Assembly (NCBI GenBank): GCA_964057225.1
Contig: OZ059894.1
Coordinates: forward strand, 16,088,476-16,152,475
Direction: 5' to 3'
Source: Auanema rhodensis
Lineage: Eukaryota > Nematoda > Chromadorea > Rhabditida > Rhabditidae
DNA: 64,000 bases
Below are positions 37,401 to 49,608 of the stretch, piece after piece (position 1 is the stretch's first letter; the number at the start of each line of letters is the position of its first letter). The translations under genes and the position numbers were made by a program. The notes beneath the pieces are model-generated. The model had not been told where the DNA came from and made no database searches. It saw only the letters and a program-made list of their open reading frames with translations.

Positions 37401-39761
37401 AATATTTTTCATCATTATGAGGGCTTTCAGTAAAATCATCCATACACATATTGACTCACATACTCGATGTGCTAAAGCTCTGAAGTTCGACACCTCCCCA
37501 CTACCCCCCACCCTGAGGCAATTCTACTTTCCGGACCACCGGATGGGCAGGATTAAAGTAGAAAATCGTTTTTTCTAGGACTTTGTCTGATTATAAAACT
37601 TTCTTTTCATTAAAAAAAGGGACTTTTTACTACTTTGTTCGTCTTGAATTACATATTATTATCTTTACAGTAGTAATTAAATTGTCATTTTTAGATGCAA
37701 ATGAAAATCAATTCTCTAAAAAAAAAAAGATATTACCGATGTTTTTATTCAAAAAGTATCATCATTAATCATTATTAGTTGTAGAAAAAACTGAAGATTT
37801 GAAAGTTTCTCAGGATATATTCACTATTTTCTATAGCATTAGGTCACTCAATAACTTTATAATTTCTATAAAACAAAGCCATTTTTTCAAAACAAAAATT
37901 CGATAAACATTTCAAAGTGTGTTATTCTTCTTTTAAACTTCACTGTATTACTATTTTTAAATTATTATTTTGTATATATATAACCATGAGCTTTATACTT
38001 TTTGCAAGGTATTTGAAATGTTTAAAAATCTTATCTGACTGACAATACTTTTTGCATTTGCTATAGTATTTTTGATTTTTCCATTACAATTATTCAAACA
38101 TTGCAGAAATAAGAAATTCCTCAAATATCATGTGTGTCCAAGCTTAAAATGCAAAATCTAAAAGGAAATTCCTATATTTGGCACTGATCCTGCAGTATGA
38201 CATCCGCCATATATCCGGTTGACGAATCCTACTGCACTACACAGTTTTTCTTGATGTTTTTTCCCCTTTGTTTTTTTTTAGAAAATTAGGAAATTAGTCT
38301 TACTAACGGTTTTTTTTCTTTGCTTCATTAATGAAAAAAAATATAATTTACATCTGATATTATAAGAATAATAATAATTAATATATGAGGTCGATAGTTC
38401 AACACAATTGGAAAAGCTTCTTCAGAACTATTCTGAAGTGCATCTGAACGTTTTTGAACTTCTTTACTACTTAATAAACGGAAAACAAACAACAGACTTT
38501 TAACTTCTTCTTCTTGTTCTTGCAAATCATAAAAATTTTATTTTTTAAGCTACTTTTCCTTTTAGGTCAATACAGGACACATTTCTCCTCGAGTCTCAAT
38601 AGTTGGCCAGTCTTTGCCAAATCATCAACAGACTCAAAATTCCATCCAAAATCAATCAGAAAATCGTAAGATTTCTCATAAATTGTCCGACGTTGGGTTG
38701 CCATCCAGTCCGAACCTGCAGCATCATCGCTTGAGTACCGACTGCGTTTCAGAACTCAGGTACACATATAGCAACATCAATAAGCTTACTTCAACATGAT
38801 GATGGGTTACAGATACTTCAAACCAAAGCTTTCCTTAACGGGAAGAGAAGAAATGGGAAATCAACAAGGACGGCGTCTTTCCCGAGCAGCTGTACACTTA
38901 GAAAATGGCGGTGAAGCCGGAGCATCTTTAGTTGATTATCTCAAACTTACTCCGTAAAGTTTATATATTATTAATTAAACAATGCTTGGATAACTATAGA
39001 TATCAAATTCAACTGCTACAAACAACTTGGGCCAGAATTAAAGGAAATAGTAACACATTTGCCCAAGTATTCAAGTATGTTTCAAGGTAAAATAAAAAAT
39101 ATATATATTTATTTTTTCAGGTTATTATGCTTCAAATCGACGATATGTCGTGAAATGTTCCAAAAAATGTCAATTGTTGAGGGTTTTCGGTCAAACCAAT
39201 GTTGCGACTTGAATATGCATGCCAAGGTATTTCCTCCTTTTCTGACACAATATCGACTTTCCTCTCTTCAGGTTCTAACAGACTTATTAGATTCGTTGAT
39301 GACAGATTTAACACAATCATCTAAAATAGTACAAGTAATCATTTATTTTTAATTTTTGAATCACATATTATCTTATAGGCTCGATGTATGGACATTGGTG
39401 CTTCTCATGTAAACATGAATGTACGATGCTGTGGGAGCTTGTGGGACCAACTGGGGGAATGCTTAACAGAGGTACTGAACCTGATCAAAGATCTCTCTTC
39501 ATAACATCCTTTTGACTTTTCAGGTTATTACCAAAGTTGAATGCGTTCGTTCAAAAAGAGAAGCCGTGAAAGCTTGGATATCCTTAGTGAGCTACTTGGT
39601 TCGTCCATTTCAACTTTCTTTAACCTTTTCAGAATGTGTATTGTGTTTTAATCTATTTCCTAATTTAGGTGGATGGTATGAAGTGTGGCTATATGGATGA
39701 ATGGAAAAGAAAGCAGAATGGCCGATTATGTCATAGTAATGGGTATGACAATCAAGAATAA
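34450..39761 (+). CDS. Globin with putative N-myristoylation signal
   Basis: Nine exons (34450-34533, 38566-38759, 38813-38953, 39000-39074, 39121-39226, 39272-39334, 39379-39471, 39524-39598, 39669-39761) sum to 924 nt, or 307 residues. An unstructured Ser/Gln-rich N-terminal half precedes a globin fold starting near LTPYQIQLLQTTWARIKG. His in LNMHAKVLTDLLDS fits the distal E7 position and His in DIGASHVNMNV fits the proximal F8 position, so haem binding looks intact. Helix H reads AWISLVSYLVDGMKCGYMDE. The first exon begins MGNEQS, a Gly-2/Ser-6 pattern typical of N-myristoylation, as known for some C. elegans neuronal globins. Membrane tethering and a signalling rather than oxygen-store role are inferred. 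Intron 1 is about 4 kb. Confidence 0.9.
34940..35200. other. G+C-richer, coding-like island inside globin intron 1
   Basis: About 220 bp are clearly richer in G+C than the surrounding intron and are open on both strands. The minus frame 34961-35176 gives 71 codons (MMMRRTRLKASEA ... IKKRPRKGCLRTTN). A TCATCAG acceptor-like site sits at its plus-strand left edge (34945-34951). It could be an alternative globin exon, a nested gene or a retroposed fragment. No family is recognised. Confidence 0.3.
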
Positions 39762-40318
39762 TCGGAATTTTATATGACAGATCTTCTATGAGAGTAGCTA
39801 AACGATTTTTTTCTCAAAAAGAAAGAAATATCTTTAATTGGGTATAAGCACATTTCCATTCCAATCAGATCTCGCATTCATTTTTTTGTACAAAAACCCG
39901 TGAATAATTTCATTTATACTCCTTAACATTTGAATATAATTTAAGAAAAAAAAAACAAAAAAACTTTTGTCAAGATAAAATTAGAAAAAAGCCTCCAGTT
40001 CTATAAGGGTATTTAAACTCTGAAGATATTTCAATTTAAAAATTGATGTTTCTGTTTGTATTATAAGATTTTGAATGTTTGTTATTTCCAGATTACAAAA
40101 CAAAAATTAAAACTTTAAAAAAAAAGAAAAGAAAGAATATAATACTGTCATTTTTAATAAAGTCTTTGAGTTTTATACAACTTTGTTTTTGTTAATAGAA
40201 ATATATAATACAATATATAGAATAAGGTACAAAATTGTCTAATTTCTAATATTAATTCATATTGAAAATAAGTTTTTCTCTTATTTATATCTTAGATCAA
40301 GATAAATCTAACGTTTTT
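39762..40318. other. Convergent intergenic region
   Basis: The 3' ends of the globin and F-box genes face each other here. It is AT-rich with several poly-A runs; no other feature was seen. Confidence 0.5.
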
Positions 40319-41502
40319 TCATACAAATTGACGAACTTGTAAACAAATTTCTGAATTATTAATTGCGAATGTGTAGCTGTTGGACGCTATATGTTTTAAC
40401 TCAGCTTGATTAGATAAAAATTGTAAAAGAACGTCTTCTCTTCCATATATTCTGTCAAAAAGAATTGAACAACGATTTGAAAACTTGGCATTCTGTAAAA
40501 AAAATTAAAAAACTGATTCAATATGACATCACATATTTAATCTGATCATTCAATCTTTAGAAATAACTATGTTGACTACTATATGAAATATGAAACTCAC
40601 TCTGAAAAAATCCAAAACTTTATTGATTGTGATCATTGTTACAGTAGCATCAGCCCAAAATGATTTTAAACCAAAATTACATTTATTAGAACGATCTATA
40701 AGGATTTCTAATGCTTCATCATCACATAATATTGTTCGTTGACTGATCAACCTAAAACGATAAATAGTATTAGATAAAAGACAATAAACACAGAAAAAAA
40801 AAAGATAAAATCTAAAGAAATAAAGTGAAAATAAAAATATTTTGTATGACAATAACTAACTTTAACGCATGAATTGCTCTCATAGAGCTTACTATATCAA
40901 CGACATTATCAAAAGTGAAACAAGGATCAATTGAAAGTTCAGTACAATATGGTAGTCTTTGCATAAATGCATATGCATCTATATCACAATGAGATTCGAA
41001 AATTCCTAACTGAAATGTAAAGAAACATTCAATAGTAATTCATGAAATTGCATACTTTTTCTATATTTCTAAGCCACCAATCTGGTAATGAACTGAGAGT
41101 ATCTCTCATGAAATTTGTTCGAGCTCTTACAATAAATTCCAATGGTTTTAATGACCAAATATAATGAAAAAGATCTTCATAAGAAGTTGCACACGTAAAT
41201 GACTGAAAAAATGGATGCGAATAAAATTTAAAAAATCAATATTACCTGGTTAAAATTGTTTTTTATTATCAGTACGATTATAGAATTGCCTTCAGTTTCA
41301 GTTAAATCAATAGTCTCTACCTGTTCTCGTCTGTTTAGAAAAAAAATTGGTTTTTAATCAATGAAGATGTAACTCACTTTATTTTTTTATTTTTTCGTAC
41401 AATTTTATAAAATCTTTTACTAGTAGTTGCTACTTTCCTGAGGCAGGGGGCTTCCAAATATCCAAATACTTTGGTTAGAATTTCATCTGGTAACCTCATC
41501 AT
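40319..41502 (-). CDS. F-box protein
   Basis: Minus-strand gene with start at 41502 (MMRLPDEILTKVFGYLEAPC) and stop TGA at 40319-40321. The first 35 residues are an F-box (LPDEILTKVFGYL ... LRKVATTSKRFYKIV), the Skp1-binding motif of SCF ubiquitin ligases. The rest (PDWWLRNIEKLGIFESH, YCTELSIDPCFTFDNVVDIV, LISQRTILCDDEALEILI) looks like the poorly conserved target-binding part of nematode F-box proteins. Five or six exons have short introns. An AG acceptor lies shortly upstream of the ATG, so a 5' leader exon or a spliced leader is likely. Nematodes have hundreds of such genes; the target cannot be told. Confidence 0.78.
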
Positions 41503-42960
41503 TCTCCCAAGTTGGAAGCCTAAAAATCTGAAATATAATTTTTCAGGAAAACTGAGAAAAGTGCAAAAAGAAAAGTGAATGTAATATGATTTCTTCTAAT
41601 TCAAATATGGAAGGTACAGCAATTAATAAACTAGTTCGATAGTTGTGAATATGACCTCTCTTATTGGGCAGTGGGATGACCTAGTATAGTAAGATGTGAC
41701 CTTCCTATTTCGTACCACCTACCTTTTCTCTGAAATATTGTCATTTTGCTCAAGGATTTGCTCAAAGACAACATTTGTCAACAAACCAGCAGATTTCTGC
41801 TTCCTCGACGAGGTGGATGAGTTTTCCGAACAAGGAGCATATAAGTGCTGCGTAGTTAAATACTTCTTCAATATTTCCAATTATCATTTTTTCAATGTTT
41901 TGTTCTTCATAACCTTCAAACGACCTCTAAAAGAAGGGTGGACCTAAACTCAAAGAAAATAAGTAATGTATGCATTTCTCTTTAGAATTGCATACCGCAA
42001 ATACTCTTAAATTTACTTGTTTTGTAGTTTTCTTGTCTTTCTAAGTTTGTAATCAATGTTTTTATGGACAACTTATATTCCAAAATGATAGCTGTCATGA
42101 GAATTTTTTTTTACTCTTCAAAAAAAATGAAATTTTTTAGGTCTTATCTCATACATGCATTATCGAATGAATATTGTTCACATCTACTTCAGTATGTTTA
42201 CTCTGACTATACGCTTTTGAAACTATTTTTATTTTAACGTAGAATTTCTCTGAATTTTACACCATCTAGAAACTGTATCATATTCCAAATTCATTCACAT
42301 AGTCCGTTATCGTAATGCTTGATTGCATCAACCATTCTACACCTTGTATTCTCGCAGAGATTTTCCTGGGGTTATGGTAGCTCATTACGCAATTTTTGTA
42401 GCGGAAGGTAGGAAAGCTTACATTTTCTCTTTCGATCTCTTTGTCTGTTCCAATTAAATTTTTATATTCAATCTTATTTTTGTTTTTGTTTGTTTTTGTT
42501 TTTATTATGTATTTTATGTATGGATATGTTTTGTCACGTATCTAATTAGAATTGCGTGGAATGCTACGTTAAACATCACATGACTTCGTATGTCAATCAC
42601 TGTGTATACATGTAGAAACAATATACGGTTGTAATCAGTTTTAACTTGAAACTTTTAGAATGCTAATTTTTTTTCTATCCTTTTATCTTCTATTTTCTAG
42701 TCTTTGTTATTTTATAAGTTTTCTCATATGTCGTTTTTCACATGTTGTTTTCCCAAATTTCATTGTTTTTATTATTCGAATAAATTAATCATTTGAGTTA
42801 ATTGTTTTAACTTAACTTAATCTCAACTCTTCAATATCTTCATAGTTCTATATTTACGATTTTTCTGGATATTTAAAAAAATTTTTTTTCGTAATTACAC
42901 TCTTTTCGGTTAATATTTGTACATTAAATGTCTTTATTTTTTTTAATCTGATTTTTTGCA
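41503..42960. other. Intergenic between divergent genes
   Basis: About 1.5 kb upstream of both the F-box gene (minus) and the ATF4-like gene (plus). It contains T-rich runs (TTTTTG repeats at about 42476-42505). No exon is supported. Confidence 0.5.
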
Positions 42961-43038
42961 GTTTCGTGTTTTGCTGATCTTTAAGTGATCTTCTTTTACT
43001 GATGAAATTACTGCGAAATGGGTCCTGGTGCGACAGGC

Positions 43039-43059
43039 ATGAATTTCGCAACACCGTAA
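43039..43059 (+). promoter_or_regulatory. uORF 1 of the ATF4-like gene (MNFATP)
   Basis: A six-codon upstream ORF, ATG at 43039 and TAA at 43057-43059, in the leader of the bZIP gene. If the transcript begins earlier, an in-frame ATG a few codons upstream (43018) lengthens it. It is the first of three upstream ORFs. Confidence 0.5.
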
Positions 43060-43145
43060 AGTGGGCGGATTATTTGCTCTGCAAAGGACCGTCAGTCCTA
43101 TTTTCAGCTTAACGGCCAGTGTATCTTATTAGAAGTTTCAGCGAT

Positions 43146-43163
43146 ATGATCGCTGGATTCTAA
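43146..43163 (+). promoter_or_regulatory. uORF 2 of the ATF4-like gene (MIAGF)
   Basis: A five-codon upstream ORF, ATG at 43146 and TAA at 43161-43163, in the leader exon before the intron at 43201-43255. Its small size suits efficient re-initiation. Confidence 0.55.
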
Positions 43164-43258
43164 GATAGAAAACTTTCTATTGTTATTTGAACGATTCAAG
43201 GTAATTTGCTGTTTTTACCCTCTTAGCATTTCTATAATTTGATTATGATTTGCAGAAG

Positions 43259-43390
43259 ATGTCGCCCTTACGAAGCTCTGAGAGTGCGGAATCTCGAAAT
43301 GTTGTCCAGAATTACCAGAATTACTACGTCCATGGGACCACAAGTCCTAGGAGGGTGTTCCCTGTTAAGGGACGCCCAAACCGCTCCTAA
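43259..43390 (+). promoter_or_regulatory. uORF 3, overlapping the main ATF4-like start
   Basis: This 43-codon ORF begins at 43259 (MSPLRSSESAESRNVV), just after a splice acceptor, and ends with TAA at 43388-43390. The main ATG is at 43299, so the uORF runs 92 nt into the main frame in a different phase. Ribosomes that use it cannot start the main protein. This is the arrangement of the inhibitory uORF of vertebrate ATF4. Confidence 0.7.
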
Positions 43391-44676
43391 GGTTGCCCCA
43401 ACCTATAATATAGAGCAGCATATCTTGCATGATCATGCTGCCTATTGTAAAATATCTCTTCCACCACGACAGAGAAAGTAAAAATACATTGATTAATTTG
43501 TCTTTAATTCATAGTTTTGCAGCTCCAGTTCAAGCTGTGATCCGTTTCTTGGAATTGGTCCTGGTGGTAGTGAATCAATGAATGATCTCGTTGACTTGGA
43601 ACTTTCTTCCAAAACTCCTTGCCGATCTCGTGTTGCAAGTACATCCAGTAAGAACTCATATATTTCTTATTATATTATATTTTTTCTTGTGCAGACTCGA
43701 CAATAGAAGATTTGTTTTCATCAGTTCGGTTTAAATCCGAGTGCGAAATTGAAAATGAGAGTGATGAAAGTTTTTTAGAAGGAGACAGAGTTTTCAATTT
43801 CTCGGTTAGTTCAGTTCTTATAAAATCCACTATGATGAAAAACATGCTAATCATGAAAAGAGCGCCGTTTGCTCTTACCCCCGTGTTGTACAACTTGTTA
43901 ACTGAGTGGAATTAACCTGTATTTTTAAAAAATTATCTTTTTTTGTTGATTATCAATTTTATCATTTTTAGAATCCACACGCCCAGTATTTTGTTTCGTT
44001 AACAGACTTAAATTTAAGTTCTGATAATGATGAAAAATGTCGATGGGATGCTTGGGAATCACCATTTTCATCTGCAGCCAATGTTAAGATAGAAGAACCT
44101 GATGTAGACGAATGCTCTCCGAGTTCAAGTCCTAACCCCGAAGAAACACTAGCTGTAGTGCCAAACATAAAGCCGGAGCAAGTATGCATTAGTTCTGGTT
44201 TTTGTTTTTTAATTTTTCTGTTTAGTACGATGATTACGAAGTCAAACCAGAATGCAGTGTTCAATCTGAGAGCAATAGGTATAGTCCTGTTGATGGTTGG
44301 TATTATCAACCAGTTGTGAAAAAACGTGGTGTTACTTTGAAGGTATATCTTTAATTTTTAAAAATTGCAATGGAAAAAAATTTAAGCCTCGTGTGGACGA
44401 TGAAACTGAACGGCGCCGCGCCATGAATCGGGTTGCTGCTTTACGATATCGAGAAAGAAAAAGAAGGGACAAACACCAGTTAAAAATGTATGTTCTTTGT
44501 AGCTTATCAGCAACTTGCATTTTTCTCCATTTGCAAATTATTTGTTTTATCATTTCACCTTATCTGATTCCAGGCAGCTTCGTGAAATGGAATTAAGGAA
44601 TAGAGACTTGAAACAGCAGGAAGTCCGGCTTTTAATTGAAATATCGACAATGAAGTCAAAATTGCACAATGCATAA
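43299..44676 (+). CDS. ATF4-type bZIP transcription factor
   Basis: Seven exons (43299-43477, 43523-43647, 43695-43804, 43972-44181, 44226-44342, 44387-44487, 44574-44676) sum to 945 nt, or 314 residues. The N-terminal two thirds are acidic and Ser-rich (ENESDESFLEGD, NVKIEEPDVDECSPSSS, NIKPEQYDDYEVKPE) as in activation domains. The C-terminus is a bZIP with basic region RRRAMNRVAALRYRERKRRD and a short leucine zipper. The NRVAALRYRERKR core fits the ATF4/CREB2 group rather than CREB or Jun. Three upstream ORFs precede it, the last overlapping its start, so control by eIF2-alpha phosphorylation is likely. The main start is the first ATG in this frame after an upstream stop. THAP and PACS genes follow on the same strand. 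Confidence 0.88.
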
Positions 44677-45053
44677 AAATATATATTATTTTTTTATCTA
44701 TGTTCGTAATTTCAATGTAATGAATGTATCATTCTTTTTTTTCTTTTTTTTTGCAATCGGGGGGACAATGTGTGGGACGGGTTGGAAGAAAAATGAAACT
44801 GGTTCCAGAAATTATTTTAAATTCTGAATGACAGTCCTTCGCTGTATTCTGTGTAATAGAAGACCAAGATGAAGGATAAATCTTCATTTCTCGGGTGTTT
44901 TTTGTCTGGATTTTTATTTTAAAATTTCGCTGGTCACCGCAGTCGCAAATTCGCGTCACATGTGCGCTTCATCGCTGATTCAGCTCCGACGTTCATCTTC
45001 CTAGCCTCTCGTATTCCCTTCAAAGGAATACTTACACATATTTTTTATTTAAT
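44677..45053. other. Short intergenic region, ATF4-like to THAP
   Basis: About 380 bp. It holds the 3' end of the ATF4-like gene, a G-rich patch (44759-44790) and the upstream part of the THAP gene. No TATA or terminator was assigned. Confidence 0.45.
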
Positions 45054-45897
45054 ATGAGTGATCGTTGTATTTTCTGTGGATGGAATCGTTCCAATTGTTA
45101 TAAGGACATCAAATTTTTCGCTTTACCGAAAGAGCCTGGTCTTAAACGTCTTTTGTGGATGCATGCTGTTCAAAAAAAAGTAAGCATTAATTAAATTAAG
45201 TCGATGTGTTTTGTTTTTAGGTTATTAAAAGGCACGATAAAATTTGTAGTATTCATTTTCGACAAGGTAGACCTTCAAATGATCCTTCTCACGAAGATTT
45301 CATACCTCATTTGTTCTTGAATCCTGAAAAAACGTCCTCTGAGGTTTTTCGGTTTAAAAAAATTGAATTTTATCATTTAAATGTAGGTTCTTTCCTATTT
45401 GGAAAATGAGGATATGAATGATGCTCCTGCACCAAGAAAGTCGAATGAGAAACAGGGTAATATTGTGTTTCGATTAAATTTGCTTGTCATGTGCTCATTT
45501 TAATTGATGTTGATAGGCCCCAATAACATCAATTTTCAGATACTAGTCCACCAGAAAACGATGATACTTCCGCCAATAATAAAAAACCAAATATTTTGAG
45601 AGGCAAGAGGGTAAAAAGATTATTTTTTTGTTTATTGTTTTATTATTTTTGTAATAGAAGTGCACAACAGTGATAACTGCGAGAATACTTGAACCGGTAC
45701 AGTTTTTTGTTCACAAACTTTAATATTTTCTGTTTTTAGCGTTTAGAAGCTGGTGTCAAAAAAGTTTGTGTGGTAAAAAAGCATGTAATGCTCTCAACAT
45801 TTTCTAGTCCTAATTTAATTATTGCTAAGGATTCTAGAAATCAAAGTAAGTTCATTTGTACCTAAACAGCATGATGTTTTTATTCTCAGAGCTATAG
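45054..45897 (+). CDS. THAP zinc-finger protein
   Basis: The gene starts at 45054 and ends with TAG at 45895-45897 after seven or eight short exons. Residues 1-80 form a THAP domain: CIFC near the start, FFALPKEPGLKRLLWMHAV with the invariant Trp, KICSIHF giving the second Cys and His ligands, and RPSNDPSHEDFIPHLF, a form common in nematode THAP proteins. THAP domains bind DNA through a C2CH zinc centre. The remaining 120 or so residues are charged and low in complexity (SPPENDDTSANNKKPN ... RLEAGVKKVCVVKKH). The target genes are unknown. Only about 240 bp separate it from PACS. Confidence 0.82.
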
Positions 45898-46134
45898 CCA
45901 TATTGTTTTTCAAACGGTGTCTATATCATATTTGTTTTAAAGCAGGTACCTTATATTTGAACTAACTTAATGCATTACGGGTGTTAAAATGCTAGTCTCT
46001 ATCGAATAAAGCATTTCTTCAATATATTATTTTTACTTATTGAGTTTTTTTCTCATTTGATTATTTTACCATTTTCTATTTGTATCACTTCATTTTTCTG
46101 GAAAATTCTTAGATGCTATCCTAAATTTCTGAAG

Positions 46135-49100
46135 ATGGATAAGACTGGTGTAGTCGCTATGCGACTTTTTGCCAATTGGGAAACCGATCGTGCAAGTTCT
46201 AGTACTGTTCAACGGTTAGTTCTCAGGTTATCTGATAATATGATCTAATGTTTGTTCTAATGCGTTCAACCATATGATAGCGTAAGATAGCTAAAAAATA
46301 ATTTTTTTTTTCAAATTTTCACGGTTTTTCACTTGATCGAAATTTAGTGTGTTTACCCTGGGAATTAATCGCTTGGAATTAACATCCTTTCCAGTATCTG
46401 TTCAAAGTATCGTATTAACCGCTAGGCTAGAGGTATGTTTGAGTTAATCTGTATATTTATATTTTTATTCCATTTAGGGCTATAAACGGACATTGAGATG
46501 TAATGATATTACAGTTACTCCTGAAAATGGGAAAGTAGATATGGACTTAGATATATCGTTTAACATTCAGGTTTAATATTGCTTTGTTTTATTTAATCAG
46601 TTATATTCTATTTAGTACCCTCATTTTTTGAAGCGAGGGCGTAATATTCTACAGATAATGGTTCAACGACGTAGGAAGTATAAGAACAGGCCTATACCAG
46701 GCGGTTTCAAAACTGTAGCTATTGGTTAGGAACATGATAATATATATTATAAATTGTTTGAACTGTTCAGGAATGATTAATCTTTCTCAGTTGTTGCAAA
46801 TGGGCCATTTACGTGAAATAACTCTGTGGAATGCTGAGGACTCCTCAAAGGAAACTACAGCTAGTAATATTAAAAAATTAAATATATTTTTTTATAACCA
46901 CAATTATTTCAGTTCACAGTGTTGGACGCTTATTTTTATCGTTTTGTCAAACTTCACCTTTGGATTATGATTGTGATCGTGAAGGAAGAACCGCTAAAAA
47001 ATCGGGTCAAGAAGGAGATATAACCGAGGTTTGAATTCATATTAACGTTTCTAAGTATTTTTTTCTGATTTTAGGAGGATTCTGAAAGTGATTATGACGA
47101 AATGGGCATTGATAGTGAGATAATCGAGCCTTCAAGCACTAGAAACGGGAATAGGAATCGTGATATGAAAAGTAAATTAGTTCGAAGAAAGAACTTGAAA
47201 CAAAAACTTTCTAATTTATTGAGAAAGTTTAAAGTTCCCGAAGATGAGGTAAAAAAACCTTTTTAATCTATTAAGCCTTGTTAATCGTGTATCTAAGGTT
47301 TTGGAAACTAGTGCTGTAGCATCAGTTTCTAATGCTCCTACGGCTAAGGAAATTGAAGCTATTTTCGAAGAGTTAGAGGAGATGAGTGATTCAGGTAATT
47401 TTAAAATTTGCTATGCCTATTGTATCTTTTTTTTTACAGGACCCGAGATTGGCGGAGATGATATTTCCATTGGATCTAATCCCCGTCCTGCTTTGCGTCC
47501 TTATTTTACCCATTCTCGAGAAGTGCTCCCGGCTATTTATGATAATGTGAGCCATCATTTTTGATTTATATTCTCATGATGTATGTTTAAGGATGGCGAT
47601 GTAGGTTCGGATAGCGAAAACGAGGAACTAGACTGGTCATCAGAGGAAAACACAAAAGATCACGCATATCGACTAACTCAGAATGTGGCAGTTTCTAAAA
47701 CATCGCAATCTTATTCAAATAATATGGTACGAATTGTGGAAATGTTTATGTTCATTGTGGGAAATTTTCAGCAGCCTGTATCAAAGGCACAAACAAAAGT
47801 TTCCTCAACAAGTAGTGCTCCTTTAACCGGAAGTGGTCTTTTCTCAACAGTTCCGCACTCTCAAACAATTTCTTCGATCTCTAAGAGTGAATTGCCTCTA
47901 TCCGAATCAGGAAAGCTCTCTGTTATTTTGGACAAAGTTGTTTATGGATTTTGAATGGGAATAATTGTTCTCTTTCAGCTCTCTGGATTACTTTCGTCTG
48001 ATTTACCACCTTCTTCCGTATGGCTTTGCTCTTGCGAAGGCTATCACCCCGAGTTTGCAAATCTACCTCTTGTGGTATGCAATACTGCAGCTTTAGTTAA
48101 GCAAGCGTTAAGCCAAATAATAGCTAAAATACATAACTTGTGAGTTTTCGATTGGTGACGTTCATATTTCTGCCATTTTAGTTGTAACAGTAATTCTGTG
48201 AATCCACCTACGACTGTTGTTGGCTTAATAGGAAATGACAAGTTAATTAGTCAGGTATGAATATGAAATATGTATGAGAACTAGTAATTAAATTTTCTAT
48301 ATGCAGGTTCTTCGGGCATATGTTGATTGTTTACATCATAAATCATCGAGTAATTGGCTTCAATATTTGTGTTTTGTGATTGTTCCACCGTCTAATTCGT
48401 TAATTGGAAGACTAATATATGGTAAATCAAAATTGTTATGCTTTTATCTAATTCAAGAAAGTTCAGGTGTTGATAGTGAGTTTGATGAGCTTTGTAGAGA
48501 TGTATGGGAACGATGGAATGATTTATCTAGTAAAGAAGTCAGTAATGCTGTGGAACGACTAGAACAATGTAGTGTAAAGTTTGAATCAAAAATTCCTCTC
48601 CCTATTGGAGAAGCCCTTCTACAGCTTGGTGATACACATGAGGTTTTTATTGCAAATATGTTTGTTTAATAATATTTTTGGTTTTCAGATGGAGGCTAAA
48701 TCGGTCTTTGTTCCATTTTTATCTGAAGTTAGAGTTGGACAACTTGAAGAAGAATATGATCTAACTCCTAGAAGCCATGATGAGAGTTTGAATGTCAAAG
48801 AAACTAACCAAGGTTTGGTGAAACATTTTAACACACTCTTTGTTTAAACATACAATATGTTTTATTTTTGCTAGCTGTTTTGCAAGCAAGTTTAAGTTTA
48901 TTATAATTCTTGTTCAGGAAATAATTCACCTCCCTGTAGTCCTCATACACGATTAGACGCTCGTGAGATGAATGTGGAATATTGGATAGGCAGAGAGCAT
49001 TCTAACAATGTAAATTGAATATTTTTATTTATTTTTCAATATTAAATTTGTCTGTTTAGGAGTCTGTTCTTTCTTATAACACCACTCCTAATTCCAAAAA

Positions 49101-49608
49101 AGATCATAATAAAGGATCTTTAAAAACAGCCTTTCGTAGTCTTATGATATCACGGTAAAAGCTTTGACAGATTCAATTAGGAACCTTTCAATTTTAATTT
49201 AGGTCTCTCAATCATCAACTTCTCTCTCTAAGCTTTATTAAAGAAAAAAGAAAAGAGAAAATGCTTCAGAAACTTGGAATGAAGAAAGGACAAGTATTAA
49301 CACATTTCCTATAAGTTTAAATATAACTTCTCATTAAGAAATCCGACATAGACACTGCTCCCATCCAGGTTTTGGGAGTAACTCGCTTGCTATGCAGTGG
49401 ATTGGGAAAACACAGCGACCTCTCAGGTAAACTTCCACTTCAACACTCTTTCATTCTCATGCTTGAGAATATGTATAGTTTATATTTTGAATCTCAAAGC
49501 ATTGCAGTTTATGTGGATGGAAATGTGTTCCATTGTGTACGATACTTCCAGACATCAGCTCAGTGGCAAACACATGTCAAATCGTTCCCTATATGTTTCT
49601 TTTCTTAG
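46135..49608 (+). CDS. PACS family sorting protein
   Basis: A gene of about 15 exons. The N-terminal cargo-binding (FBR) region is clear: [81 protein letters not shown] long acidic/Ser-rich middle follows ([50 protein letters not shown]). The C-terminal PACS domain has [69 protein letters not shown]-type [11 protein letters not shown] and [20 protein letters not shown], stop TAG at 49606-49608. PACS proteins bind acidic-cluster cargo and route it between Golgi, endosomes and ER. In nematodes a PACS protein is known from synapses. An AG acceptor precedes the ATG. Confidence 0.92.

Noticed and set aside
37488-37510. TTCGA sequences resembling a tRNA T-arm (also at 4674 and 22864)
   Set aside because: No acceptor stem, D-arm or anticodon arm could be formed around any of them. 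The one at 22864 belongs to the snoRNA candidate's base stem.
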